Of a stretch of 64,000 bases of DNA, positions 53,957 through 62,364 are shown piece after piece; position 1 is the stretch's first letter; every line of letters starts with the position of its first letter. A program made the position numbers and the translations under genes. The notes beneath the pieces are model-generated. The model did not search any database. It was not told the DNA's origin and worked only from the letters and a program-made list of their open reading frames with translations. Source of the stretch: Demequina globuliformis (lineage in GTDB: Bacteria; Actinomycetota; Actinomycetes; Actinomycetales; Demequinaceae). The DNA is taken from contig NZ_BBRG01000001.1 in the NCBI RefSeq assembly GCF_000975155.1, positions 1,719,647 through 1,783,646 on the forward strand, written 5' to 3'.

Positions 53957-55158
53957 GTGCGCGTCCAGGGGGCGTGCAGCTCGGCAAACGTCCGAGCGTG
54001 AAGCGCGACGTCCTCGCACCAGCGTTCGATGTCACCCACCACGGGGTGGCGGTCATCGCCCTCACCCACCCACTCAATGTGGGACTCAGCGATGGGCCGG
54101 GGGTCGGGCGCCGTGCGCACGGCCTCCATGACGCGCATGAATGCGCCGGTGTCTCTGACGTCGCACGCCAGGGCGCGCCCGGGAGTGCGACGGCTCGCCA
54201 GGAGGTCTTCCAGCAGGTCCATGCGGCCGTAGTGCTTCTCGACATCCATGGTGGGCGTGACGACGCGCACCCGGTCGGTCTCGTACGCGAGCTCGATGCG
54301 GCCGCGGGTGCCGTGGATGATGACGCGGGCCGGCGTGCGCTCGGCCGCGCACAGGGTGAGACCAAAGCCGCACCGCACCCCGTCCGCGGTCAGAACCCGC
54401 ACCGCAGACGTGTCATCTGCCTCAATGTCATTGGCATGGTAGAGGTCAACGACCACATCCTGGACATCGTGGTTCCGTGTCGCGCCCGCCAGCCGCAGGC
54501 CCGTCGCAACCGCGTGCGCGAGCGGGTTCGTGACGACTCCGTCCACCACGTCGCGGCCATCGAGTTGGCGCCGCCCGGCCCACGGCGCCCGGGCCCAATA
54601 GCCCACGGTGCGCACCCACAGCCCCACCGCGCCCACGCCGGTGACCTCGCCAATCTCATCGTCCGCGACGAGTCGTTCAATAGCGCCGATGGCGTGAGAG
54701 CCGAACGTTTGAAAGCCCACCTGGCAAAGGCGCCCGGTTTCCTCTGCGACGGCCGCCAGCGCCGTGTGCTCCGCGAGGGACGCGGTGGTCGGCTTCTCGA
54801 GCAACACGTCGACTCCGGCGCGCATGGCGACAGTGGCGAGGGGGAGGTGGGTCGGGATTGGGGTGGACAGAATGACGACGTCGGGACGAAGATCCGGCTC
54901 GGGCGCTGACAACAGGTCCCCAAGCGTTGGGAACCACGCGACGCCGGAGCCGTCCGCATCCGCGCCGTGGCGGGGGCCACTCGCGCCGCCGGTCGCCGGC
55001 GCGTCCTGGTCGGCGAGGGGGCGTGGATCCACCAGGGCGCACAGGGTGACGGCGCCGGTGGCCGCAAGCTCGCGAACGCGGCGGACGTGGGACCCGCCGT
55101 GCCCATGAATTCCGACGACCGCGACGCGAGGAACGCGGGTGGCGTCCGTGTCAGTCAT
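53953..55158 (-). CDS. Gfo/Idh/MocA family oxidoreductase
   Basis: 401 residues from ATG 55158, which overlaps the LacI-fusion stop (ATGA). The Rossmann loop is VAVVGIHGHGGSHVRRV (GxxGxGG-type), followed by DVVILSTPIPTHLPLATVAMRAGVDVLLEKPTTASL with the EKP motif (catalytic Lys). A C-terminal alpha/beta substrate domain (~190-370) follows with LYHANDIEADDTSAVRVLTADG. These NAD(P)-dependent enzymes oxidise or reduce sugars and derivatives. Translational coupling to the LacI-DUF6807 protein suggests the same sugar substrate. The Gly-rich loop GIHGHGGS is unusual, with His in two positions. Confidence 0.88.
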   Translation of the reverse strand: MTDTDATRVPRVAVVGIHGHGGSHVRRVRELAATGAVTLCALVDPRPLADQDAPATGGASGPRHGADADGSGVAWFPTLGDLLSAPEPDLRPDVVILSTPIPTHLPLATVAMRAGVDVLLEKPTTASLAEHTALAAVAEETGRLCQVGFQTFGSHAIGAIERLVADDEIGEVTGVGAVGLWVRTVGYWARAPWAGRRQLDGRDVVDGVVTNPLAHAVATGLRLAGATRNHDVQDVVVDLYHANDIEADDTSAVRVLTADGVRCGFGLTLCAAERTPARVIIHGTRGRIELAYETDRVRVVTPTMDVEKHYGRMDLLEDLLASRRTPGRALACDVRDTGAFMRVMEAVRTAPDPRPIAESHIEWVGEGDDRHPVVGDIERWCEDVALHARTFAELHAPWTRT

Positions 55159-57173
55159 CTCAGTTGTGCGGCTTCCTGGGCGAGCGCGTGAGCGCGTTCG
55201 AGCGTGACGGCACCATCGACGAGCACTGTGGTGATCGCGACCTCGACTGTTCCCCCGTCCGGCACCGACAGCGGCGTCTGCCACGCGAGCGCTGGTCCCG
55301 CGCCGGGGTACTCGGCTGCGCGCACGAACCACTCGCGAGGAGTGCCGTGTTGGACCGCGATCCACGTGCTCGTCACCCCGTCCTGGCTCTGCACAAAGGC
55401 CAGCCAGCCGGAGTCGGAGCCGTGCGCGCGCTCTTCACCTTCGCCGCGCTCGGATAGCACGGTCGTCGAGTCCGCCTTTGGCAGTCGCCAGAACCATCCC
55501 CCGTAGCCGGCACCCGGTCGCCCGTTGGTCGCAGGAGAGCCAATTGTGAGGGGGCCGTGGTCCGCGCGCAGAACGGTGCGCCACGACAGGGCCCACGCGC
55601 CGGCGCCGCCCGGGCGCTCGCCCGCGAACGCGTCGTCGGAGAGGAGGTGAGCGCTCAGCGTGCGGGACTCCTCCGCCTGCGGGAGCCCGTCCTCGTCGCG
55701 CCAGTGCACGACTTCGTGCAGGACATGCGGGTCGACGTCGTCGATGCGCGCTCCGTCGCTCACCTGGGAGCCATGGTTGTGCAGCAGGGTTGGCCCCACG
55801 TCACGCACAAAGGTGCGACCTCCCCAGTAGCTGGTGCCATTGACGTCCGGTACCGCCATCGACGCGCCGTAGTGGTGGCGGTGATCCACCGGACCCGAGT
55901 CGGTCATGGCAGCGCCTGCCAACGTGTAGACGGGGTGCAGGTAGGGTCGCGGCGCGTGCACCTCGGGGATGGACTCGCCGGACTCGTACTGTGCCAACCG
56001 CGTGCCGGCGAGTTCAAGGATCGCGCCACCGGGCTGTGCGCGCCATTGGGGGCGAAGCGGAGCGGGCGCTATGGCCGGCGCGGCGCTCGCGGCCGGGGCA
56101 TTTTCCGACTCCGACGTTTCTGGTGCCGCCGGCGCCAGCCCACCCTGCGCCACGGTGCGAGGCACGGGGCCAGAGCTCGCCCGCACCACCAGGCGCGGCT
56201 CGAACTCGGTTGCGGTCGAGGCGTACCGGTCCTGATTCTCGATCACTGCGTGAAGCTCCTGCCATGCGTGGCGACCAAGGTCGTGCTGAGGCACGGCGGC
56301 GGTCGTAAGGGATGGGGTCGAGTACTGGGCAAGTTCAATGTCGTCGAATCCGGTCACGGAGATGTCGCCCGGCACCGCGACGCCAGCCTGGTTGAGGGCG
56401 GCGAGAAGCCCGAACGCGACCAAGTCGTTGAACGCGACCACGGCGGTGGCCCGCGCGGCAAGCACGGCGTCGCGCGACTCGTAGCCGTCTGACACGGTCG
56501 CGCCGCCTGCGACGTCGATGAGCTCCACCTGGGGGTGAAGCGCGAGGGCGTCCTTGAGGCCAGCCCTGCGGCGCACATCTGACGTGCTGAGCGGTGGGCC
56601 GGCAAGGTAAACGATCCGAGTGTGACCCAGCCCAATGAGGTGCGTGAGGACCGCTGCCGCTCCGGCACGGTAGTTGACGGTGACGGCGGGTGTGGTCGGG
56701 TCAGGGCTATCGCGGTTGACGAGCACCGCAGGCGCCGCCTGGGTAAGCAGGGCCGCGAGTTGCGTGTGGGCCATGCGCGGCGAGACCAGCGCGAGTGCGT
56801 CGCAGCGCATGCGTGCCTCCATCGCGATGGCGGCCTCTTCATCCGGGTTCTGGCCCGTATCTGCGACCAGCACGCGATAGCCGTGATGGGCTGCCGCCTC
56901 CGTCATGCCAGCGAGAACGTGCTGAAACATGGGGTTGGCGAGCTCAGGAACGACGAGGGCGACAGTCTCCGTGCGGCCGAGCGAGAGACTCCTGGCGACG
57001 TTGGAGGGTCGGTACTGGAGCTGGGAGGCGACCTCACGGACGCGCTCGCTGATTTCGGCTCCCACACTCACGCGACCGTTCATGACGCGCGACACGGTGG
57101 CGCGCGACACGCCGGCTGCCTCGGCAACGTCGCCGATGGTGGCAGTCGCCCGCTTGGGGCTGACCTTGGGCAT
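55155..57173 (-). CDS. LacI-family regulator fused to a C-terminal DUF6807 (PmoA-like) domain
   Basis: 672 residues, about twice the normal LacI length (~340), from ATG with TGGAGGG upstream. The HTH is at 11-60 (TIGDVAEAAGVSRATVSRVM ... NVARSL hinge helix). The periplasmic-binding-type sensor is at ~69-335 (VALVVPELANPMFQHVLAGM; GFDDIELAQYSTPSLTT). A Pro/Ala/Ser linker (~336-378) leads to a second complete domain at ~379-672 with RPYLHPVYTLAG, DHRHHYG (430-436), GGRTFV and WTGGWFWR-like segments, the DUF6807 signature. Divergent from the ABC importer and first in an operon with the Gfo/Idh gene. A regulator whose tail may bind or modify the same sugar is the inference. Confidence 0.87.
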   Translation of the reverse strand: MPKVSPKRATATIGDVAEAAGVSRATVSRVMNGRVSVGAEISERVREVASQLQYRPSNVARSLSLGRTETVALVVPELANPMFQHVLAGMTEAAAHHGYRVLVADTGQNPDEEAAIAMEARMRCDALALVSPRMAHTQLAALLTQAAPAVLVNRDSPDPTTPAVTVNYRAGAAAVLTHLIGLGHTRIVYLAGPPLSTSDVRRRAGLKDALALHPQVELIDVAGGATVSDGYESRDAVLAARATAVVAFNDLVAFGLLAALNQAGVAVPGDISVTGFDDIELAQYSTPSLTTAAVPQHDLGRHAWQELHAVIENQDRYASTATEFEPRLVVRASSGPVPRTVAQGGLAPAAPETSESENAPAASAAPAIAPAPLRPQWRAQPGGAILELAGTRLAQYESGESIPEVHAPRPYLHPVYTLAGAAMTDSGPVDHRHHYGASMAVPDVNGTSYWGGRTFVRDVGPTLLHNHGSQVSDGARIDDVDPHVLHEVVHWRDEDGLPQAEESRTLSAHLLSDDAFAGERPGGAGAWALSWRTVLRADHGPLTIGSPATNGRPGAGYGGWFWRLPKADSTTVLSERGEGEERAHGSDSGWLAFVQSQDGVTSTWIAVQHGTPREWFVRAAEYPGAGPALAWQTPLSVPDGGTVEVAITTVLVDGAVTLERAHALAQEAAQLR

Positions 57174-57267
57174 GAACCCTCCAGGTATTTCTCAGCTGTG
57201 TGGCACTTCTTTGTGCCCGCACCGCCGTCCGAGTGGCTGTGTCAATAATGTGACCGTACACCATTCC

Positions 57268-57279
57268 GAAACCGGTTGC
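57268..57279. promoter_or_regulatory. LacI-type operator 1, regulator/ABC importer intergenic region
   Basis: GAAACCGGTTGC, one base from the perfect palindrome GAAACCGGTTTC seen upstream of the PL9 gene. It lies between the divergent LacI fusion and the importer genes. Confidence 0.62.
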
Positions 57280-57301
57280 TCGTATGCTACGTTGCTAATC
57301 G

Positions 57302-57313
57302 GAAAGCGGTTTC
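57302..57313. promoter_or_regulatory. LacI-type operator 2, ABC importer upstream region
   Basis: GAAAGCGGTTTC (arms GAAA/TTTC), 34 bp after operator 1, about three helical turns, so both could be bound on one face. Its 3' end merges into the hairpin TTCACCGGC/GCCGGTGAA at 57311-57334. Confidence 0.62.
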
Positions 57314-57367
57314 ACCGGCACTGGCGCCGGTGAAGTAGACCAGATCAACGACGATCCGGAGGGTTCC

Positions 57368-57439
57368 ATGAAGGAGCACCAGAACCGACGCCGCTCAGGC
57401 GTCGCAACAGTGGGGGTGGCGTGTGTCCGTCGTCACTGA
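57368..57439 (+). CDS. Possible 23-residue leader peptide before the importer
   Basis: ATG with a strong CCGGAGGG ribosome-binding site, reading MKEHQNRRRSGVATVG and ending TGA at 57439, 17 bp inside the first permease gene in another frame. It follows the operators and a 9-bp hairpin. It may be a translational leader coupling translation into the permease, or a remnant start. Two of the three features expected of a leader (strong start site, stop overlapping the next start) are present; no regulatory codon run is seen. Confidence 0.4.
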   Translation: MKEHQNRRRSGVATVGVACVRRH

Positions 57440-58346
57440 GCTCGGCAAGAAGAAGAAGGGGCCATCGGCGTACCGCAAGGGTGACGCGAAGGCTGCTGCG
57501 TTCTTCTTGGCGCCATGGTTTGTAGGCCTGTTCCTCATCACCATCGGCCCTATGGCCGCGTCTGCCTACCTGTCCTTCACGGACTACAGCCTGCTGGAGG
57601 CGCCCAACTGGATTGGGTTCGAGAACTACACCCGCATGTTCGAGGACCCGCGCCTACTGAACGCGCTGAAGGTCACGTTCCTCTATGTGTTCATCTCGGT
57701 GCCACTGCAGCTCGCTGCCGCACTCGCGCTAGCGCTGGTCCTGGACCGCGGCTTGCGCGGCCTCGCGATCTACCGGTCCGTGTACTACCTGCCCTCCCTC
57801 CTGGGTGGCTCCGTGGCCATCGCGCTGCTGTGGCGTCAGGTGTTTGGCGCAGACGGACTGGTGAATGGCTTCCTGGGCCTGTTCGGCATCCAGGGCGAAG
57901 GCTGGGTCTCTCATCCCGACTACGCGCTCGGCACGCTGATGATCCTCAACGTGTGGACCTTCGGTGCACCCATGATCATCTTCCTCGCTGGTCTGCGGCA
58001 GATTCCTCAGATGTACTACGAGGCGGCCTCGATTGACGGTGCCGGCAAGTGGCGCCAGTTCACGTCCGTCACGCTGCCGCTGCTGACCCCGATCATCTTC
58101 TTCAACCTGGTGCTGCAGGTGATCAACGCGTTCCAGACCTTCACCCAGGCCTATGTGGTCAGTGGCGGTACTGGTGGCCCGGCGGATTCCACGATGTTCT
58201 ACACGCTGTACCTGTACCAAAAGGGCTTCGCGTCACTCGACATGGGCTACGCATCCGCCATGGCCTGGCTGCTCCTGGCCATCGTCGCGGGCATGACCGC
58301 GGTCAACTTCCTCGCCTCTAAGTATTGGGTTTTCTACAATGACTAA
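57423..58346 (+). CDS. ABC sugar transporter permease (MalF/UgpA type)
   Basis: 307 residues from GTG 57423. Six membrane helices with the inner-membrane MalF-like EAA loop YEAASIDGAGKWRQFTSVTLPLL, which docks on the ATPase. N-terminal KKKKGPSAYRKGDAK is basic and cytoplasmic. First structural gene of the importer, unusual because the solute-binding protein gene comes last. No ATPase gene is nearby; actinobacteria often share one MsiK-type ATPase among many sugar importers. Confidence 0.9.
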   Translation: MSVVTELGKKKKGPSAYRKGDAKAAAFFLAPWFVGLFLITIGPMAASAYLSFTDYSLLEAPNWIGFENYTRMFEDPRLLNALKVTFLYVFISVPLQLAAALALALVLDRGLRGLAIYRSVYYLPSLLGGSVAIALLWRQVFGADGLVNGFLGLFGIQGEGWVSHPDYALGTLMILNVWTFGAPMIIFLAGLRQIPQMYYEAASIDGAGKWRQFTSVTLPLLTPIIFFNLVLQVINAFQTFTQAYVVSGGTGGPADSTMFYTLYLYQKGFASLDMGYASAMAWLLLAIVAGMTAVNFLASKYWVFYND

Positions 58347-59271
58347 TACCCCCGTGCGCGACGACGCGCCTCCCACGACGCCCACGCTCCAACAGCTGGC
58401 CGCGCAGATGCCTGAGTCAGAGAGCCCCACAAAGCGGGCCTGGCGCGGACGCACCCGGTCTATCCTCAAGCACGCTGGCCTGATTCTGTTTGGCCTGATC
58501 ATGCTGTACCCGCTGCTGTGGATGATCGCGAGCTCGTTCAAGCCGGATGCGCTGATCTTCCGCGACCCCAGCCTGTGGCCAAGTGAAGTCACCCTCGACA
58601 ACTACACCGAGGGCTGGAACGCGCTTCTCCACCCTTTCCACCACTACTTGCTGAACTCGGCGATCATTGTGCTGGGGTCACTCATCGGCAACCTGGTGGC
58701 CTGCTCCATGGCGGCCTACGCCTTCGCCCGCCTGAAGTTTCGGGGCCGGAACCTGTGGTTCGCGATCATGCTGATGTCGATCATGCTCCCCATCCACGTG
58801 ATCATCGTGCCGCAGTACATCCTGTTCTCTGAGCTCAACTGGATCAATACGTTCCTGCCGCTCATCGTCCCCAAGCTCCTGGCCACGGACGCGTTCTTCA
58901 TCTTCCTCATGGTGCAGTTCTTCCGCGGAATCCCCACCGAGCTTGATGAGGCAGCTCGCCTCGATGGGTGTGGCCACGGTCGCATCTACTTCCGCATCAT
59001 GCTGCCGCTGTCGTTGCCGGCCTTGGCTACCACTGCGATCTTCACCTTCATCTGGACGTGGAACGACTTCTTCAGCCAGCTGATCTTCCTGACTCGGCCT
59101 GACATGTACACCATGCCCATCGCCCTGCGCACCTTTATCGACGCCACGAGCGAGAGCTCGTGGGGCGCACTGTTCGCCATGTCGATTGTGTCGCTCATCC
59201 CGATCTTTCTGGTCTTCCTGTTTGGCCAGAAGTACCTCGTCAAGGGCATTGCCACGACGGGGCTCAAGTAG
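58339..59271 (+). CDS. ABC sugar transporter permease (MalG/UgpE type)
   Basis: 310 residues from ATG 58339, overlapping the first permease by 8 bp. Six helices and an EAA loop, DEAARLDGCGHGRIYFRIMLPL. A long soluble N-terminal extension (~45 residues, Pro/Thr/Glu-rich) precedes helix 1 (HAGLILFGLIMLYPLLWMIASSF). Partner of the MalF-type permease. Confidence 0.9.
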   Translation: MTNTPVRDDAPPTTPTLQQLAAQMPESESPTKRAWRGRTRSILKHAGLILFGLIMLYPLLWMIASSFKPDALIFRDPSLWPSEVTLDNYTEGWNALLHPFHHYLLNSAIIVLGSLIGNLVACSMAAYAFARLKFRGRNLWFAIMLMSIMLPIHVIIVPQYILFSELNWINTFLPLIVPKLLATDAFFIFLMVQFFRGIPTELDEAARLDGCGHGRIYFRIMLPLSLPALATTAIFTFIWTWNDFFSQLIFLTRPDMYTMPIALRTFIDATSESSWGALFAMSIVSLIPIFLVFLFGQKYLVKGIATTGLK

Positions 59272-59337
59272 CACGACTCCAACTGGCCGGAAACCCCGAC
59301 CGTCGAACAACGAAGTTCCCAGTAAAAGGAGAAAAAA

Positions 59338-60714
59338 ATGCACAGTTCACTCAAGGGCCCGGGGGGCTCCACGAAGATGTGGTGGCGCACCAGCGCTGTC
59401 CTCGCCATCGGTGTCCTGACTCTCGCCGCATGCAACGGAGACAGCGGAGCCGGCGGCACCGATGAGGAGCCCACTGACGCGGCCACCTCCGACACGGCGT
59501 CGAGCGAGGGCGGCGGCGCGGAAGGCGCAGCCGAGATCCGCTTCTCGTGGTGGGGCTCGGATGAGCGCCACACGGTGACGCAGGAAGTCATCGACCTGTT
59601 CATGGAGAAGAACCCCGACATCACCGTGGTTCCCGACTACACCGACTGGGGCGGCTACTGGGACAAGCTGGCGACCACCGTTGCCGGTGGTGACACCCCC
59701 GACGTCATGACGCAGGAGGAGCGTTACCTCACCGACTATGCCAACCGTGGTGTGACAGCTGACCTGGCCGCACTTGGAGTTGACACGTCGATGGTCGATG
59801 CCTCCGTGCTGGACTCCGGGACCATTGATGGCGAGCTCGCGGGCGTGGCGACCGGTGTGAACGCCTACACGATCGTCGCCGACCCGCAGATGTTCGAAGA
59901 AGCGGGCGTGGAATGGCCCGACGACACCACGTGGACGTGGGAAGACTTCATGAACATCGCGACGGAAATCTCCGATGCGCTGGGTGACGGCGTCTACGGC
60001 GTCCAGGACTTTGGTGGCAACGAGGCCGGCTTCAACATCTACGCGCGCCAGCAGGGCGAGTCCCTCTACGCGGAAGATGGCTCGCTGGGTTACTCAGACG
60101 AGACGCTGGAGGAGTGGTACCAGATGCTCGTCGACCTGCGTGAGTCAGGCGCCATGCCCGACGGTGCTCGCAGCGTGGAGATCGCCGAGGGTGGCCCGGA
60201 GCAGTCGCTCCTGGGCACCAACTCCGGCGCCATGGGCTTCTGGTGGTCGAACCAGCTGGGTGCGATCTCGAGCGCAGCCGGCCGCGACCTCGAACTCCTC
60301 CGCGTGCCCGGTGAATCCAGCGGCGAGCGCACCGGCATGTACTACAAGCCGGCGATGTTCTACTCGATCGCAGCCGACTCCGAGTACCCGGACGCGGCAG
60401 CCGCGTTCGTTGACTTCCTGATCAACGACCCCGACGCGGGCGCCTTGATTCTGTCTGACCGCGGTCTGAACGCCAACACCGAGGTTCGCGACTCGGTCTC
60501 CGGCATGCTTGACCCGCTGGAGGTTCAGGCCTCCGAGTTCCTGGGCGCGCTGTCGACGGAGATCGTTGACGGACCTCCCGCACCTCCGACCGGCGCCGCG
60601 GATGTTCCCGAGATCGCCGGCCGCATCAACGAGCAGCTGCTGTTCGACACGGTGTCCCCGGCTGACGCCGCGGCCCAGTTCACGTCAGAGGCGAACGCCG
60701 CGATCGGCCAGTAA
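59338..60714 (+). CDS. Sugar ABC transporter solute-binding lipoprotein
   Basis: 458 residues from ATG with AAAAGGAG upstream. Lipoprotein signal peptide with lipobox LAAC, Cys at about residue 31, then a Gly/Glu/Asp-rich linker. The mature part starts AEIRFSWWGSDERHTVTQEVID, typical of family 1 (MalE/MsmE-like) binding proteins, with AGVATGVNAYTIVADPQMFEEAGVE and AMGFWWSNQLGAISSAAGRDLELLRVPGESSGERT. It captures an oligosaccharide outside the cell. Context (pectin operators, nearby rhamnogalacturonan lyase) suggests rhamnogalacturonan fragments; not proven. Confidence 0.9.
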   Translation: MHSSLKGPGGSTKMWWRTSAVLAIGVLTLAACNGDSGAGGTDEEPTDAATSDTASSEGGGAEGAAEIRFSWWGSDERHTVTQEVIDLFMEKNPDITVVPDYTDWGGYWDKLATTVAGGDTPDVMTQEERYLTDYANRGVTADLAALGVDTSMVDASVLDSGTIDGELAGVATGVNAYTIVADPQMFEEAGVEWPDDTTWTWEDFMNIATEISDALGDGVYGVQDFGGNEAGFNIYARQQGESLYAEDGSLGYSDETLEEWYQMLVDLRESGAMPDGARSVEIAEGGPEQSLLGTNSGAMGFWWSNQLGAISSAAGRDLELLRVPGESSGERTGMYYKPAMFYSIAADSEYPDAAAAFVDFLINDPDAGALILSDRGLNANTEVRDSVSGMLDPLEVQASEFLGALSTEIVDGPPAPPTGAADVPEIAGRINEQLLFDTVSPADAAAQFTSEANAAIGQ

Positions 60715-60721
60715 CCCCCAC

Positions 60722-60755
60722 GGCTTTCCCGGGCGCTCTACCGCCCGGGAAAGCC
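60722..60755 (+). terminator. Terminator after the solute-binding protein gene
   Basis: Perfect 14-bp stem GGCTTTCCCGGGCG / CGCCCGGGAAAGCC with a 6-nt loop, 8 bp after the stop. Confidence 0.85.
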
Positions 60756-60772
60756 CGGGCTCGTGTGTGTGG

Positions 60773-60823
60773 CACGTGTGCCCCCACGGTGGACCGTCCT
60801 CATCCACTGTGGGGGCACACGTG
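60773..60823. repeat. Long inverted repeat with 20-bp stem
   Basis: CACGTGTGCCCCCACGGTGG and CCACTGTGGGGGCACACGTG pair over 20 bp with one mismatch, leaving an 11-nt loop. It follows directly behind the terminator at 60722 and precedes the MFS gene by ~90 bp. Neither arm is a recognised operator. Confidence 0.7.
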
Positions 60824-60916
60824 TGTCTGGGCCTGGTCGGATTGGTTGGACTGGCGGGAAAGGGCTTTCCGCTCTAGGCTCTCCACGCAATAGTCGACTG
60901 GTAGCCAGGAGGGCGC

Positions 60917-62161
60917 GTGACGCACACGAGGGCCGATGCTCGGCTAACGCTGACGGTCGGGGTGTTCGTCGTCCTGGGGCTCATTCAGGCAGTGTGGCCA
61001 CTGTCGATGGACCTCTACCTGCCCGCGTTTCCCGCGATGGCCGTCGACCTGTCTGTGCCTGCCCAGACCGTTCAGGCCACCTTGACTGCCGCTTTCATTG
61101 GCATGGCGATTGGCCAGTTGGCGACAGGGCCCTGGTCCGACAGGGTGGGCCGGCTGCGGCCCATGGTGACCGCGTTGGTGGTCTATAGCGCCGGTTCAGT
61201 TGCGTGCGCTGTCGCGGCGACCGCTCCGGTGTTGGTGGGAGCGCGGTTCGTCCAAGGCTTGGGGGCGGCGGGCGCCTCGGTGATCACGATCGCGATCGTG
61301 CGCGACGCTGCCGAGGGCAGCGCCATGGTCCGGGCGCTCGCCCGGCTTCAGATGGTCAACGGGATCTTCGTCGTCCTCGCTCCGTCGATGGGTGCATACC
61401 TCCTGATCGTGATGCCGTGGCGGGGCCTTTTCTGGGTGCTCGCGGCGGCCGGTGTGGTGCTCATCGTGCTCACTTTGGCGGTGCTCGCGCGGCGGCTTCC
61501 GCCCGTCCCTACCGGTCAGGAGCGCCCCCGTGTCGCCCTTTATGGTCCACTCGCACGGGACCCGCGGTATCTGCTGCTGGCGGCTGCCTCCGGGATGCTC
61601 TTCGCGTCGATGATGGCCTACATGGCGTCGTCCGCATTCATCTTTCAGGGGACGTTTGGGCTAACGGAGGCGTCCTACGCTGTGATCTTTGGCGGTCACG
61701 GACTGCTCATGATTGCAGGCGCGCAGACCAGTGCGGCCTTGTCTTCGCGGCTCGCGCCCATGCGCGTCGCTACCGTCGGCGTTGGTGTCCTGATCGTCGC
61801 GGCCGGAGCCACGATCGTGCTCGGCGTCGCTACTGGTCAGTCGCAGTTGTGGGCCTTCGTCGCGCCGTTGTTGGTGTTCACGACGGCGTTTGGGTTCGTG
61901 GGGCCAGCGCTGGCGACCAGCGTGCTGCGCGATCACCGCGACCGGGCAGGTGCAGCTGCCTCGATCGAAGGTGCGGCGCGCATGGTTTTCGGGGCAGTGG
62001 CCGCGCCGGTAGCCGGGGCGCTCGGGGCAACGAGTTCAGTCGCGATTGGCTCCGTGATGCTGGTGCTTGTCCTGGCGGCAGCAGGTTTGGTGACTGCGGC
62101 ATCGGCCCGGGACAGGCGCACTCTGCGTGACGCGCGAGTCTCGGCTAGCTCTGCGGCTTGA
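60917..62161 (+). CDS. MFS multidrug efflux transporter, Bcr/CflA type
   Basis: 414 residues from GTG with AGGAGGG upstream. Twelve predicted helices. The first helix region WPLSMDLYLPAFPAMAVDL and GQLATGPWSDRVGRLRPM (motif A) with VQGLGAAGASVITIAIVRD (motif C) are the Bcr/CflA signature. These pumps export bicyclomycin, chloramphenicol or sugars. It lies between the importer and the PL11 gene but has its own spacing, so a sugar or sugar-acid efflux role is possible but unproven. Confidence 0.87.
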   Translation: MTHTRADARLTLTVGVFVVLGLIQAVWPLSMDLYLPAFPAMAVDLSVPAQTVQATLTAAFIGMAIGQLATGPWSDRVGRLRPMVTALVVYSAGSVACAVAATAPVLVGARFVQGLGAAGASVITIAIVRDAAEGSAMVRALARLQMVNGIFVVLAPSMGAYLLIVMPWRGLFWVLAAAGVVLIVLTLAVLARRLPPVPTGQERPRVALYGPLARDPRYLLLAAASGMLFASMMAYMASSAFIFQGTFGLTEASYAVIFGGHGLLMIAGAQTSAALSSRLAPMRVATVGVGVLIVAAGATIVLGVATGQSQLWAFVAPLLVFTTAFGFVGPALATSVLRDHRDRAGAAASIEGAARMVFGAVAAPVAGALGATSSVAIGSVMLVLVLAAAGLVTAASARDRRTLRDARVSASSAA

Positions 62162-62260
62162 GCCTCCGGCTCGCCCGCGGTTCCGGCGATCGCGCTCATG
62201 ATCGGGGCCAAGGCGGACACGTGCCAGCAGGTGTGTCCGGTATGTCACCAATCCTTGCTT

Positions 62261-62273
62261 TTGAACGATTCAG
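62261..62273. promoter_or_regulatory. Rhamnose-type operator variant upstream of the PL11 lyase
   Basis: TTGAACGATTCAG: arms TGAA/TTCA with a 3-nt centre, resembling TTGAATCGATTCAA at rhaD (48933) with one base removed. It lies ~95 bp before the lyase ATG. Confidence 0.4.
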
Positions 62274-62294
62274 GCGGTAGCGTCCTCGCTACAC

Positions 62295-62307
62295 GGAAAG
62301 CGTTTCC
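62295..62307. promoter_or_regulatory. GAAA/TTTC operator variant upstream of the PL11 lyase
   Basis: GGAAAGCGTTTCC: 5-bp arms GGAAA/TTTCC with a 3-nt centre, similar to the sites at 28666, 57268 and 57302 but one base shorter in the middle. It lies ~58 bp before the ATG. Confidence 0.5.
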
Positions 62308-62364
62308 CACGGCGGGATCTCCTGCCTGTCCCCGAGGGCTTGACGCCCAGAAAAGGATTCAACG

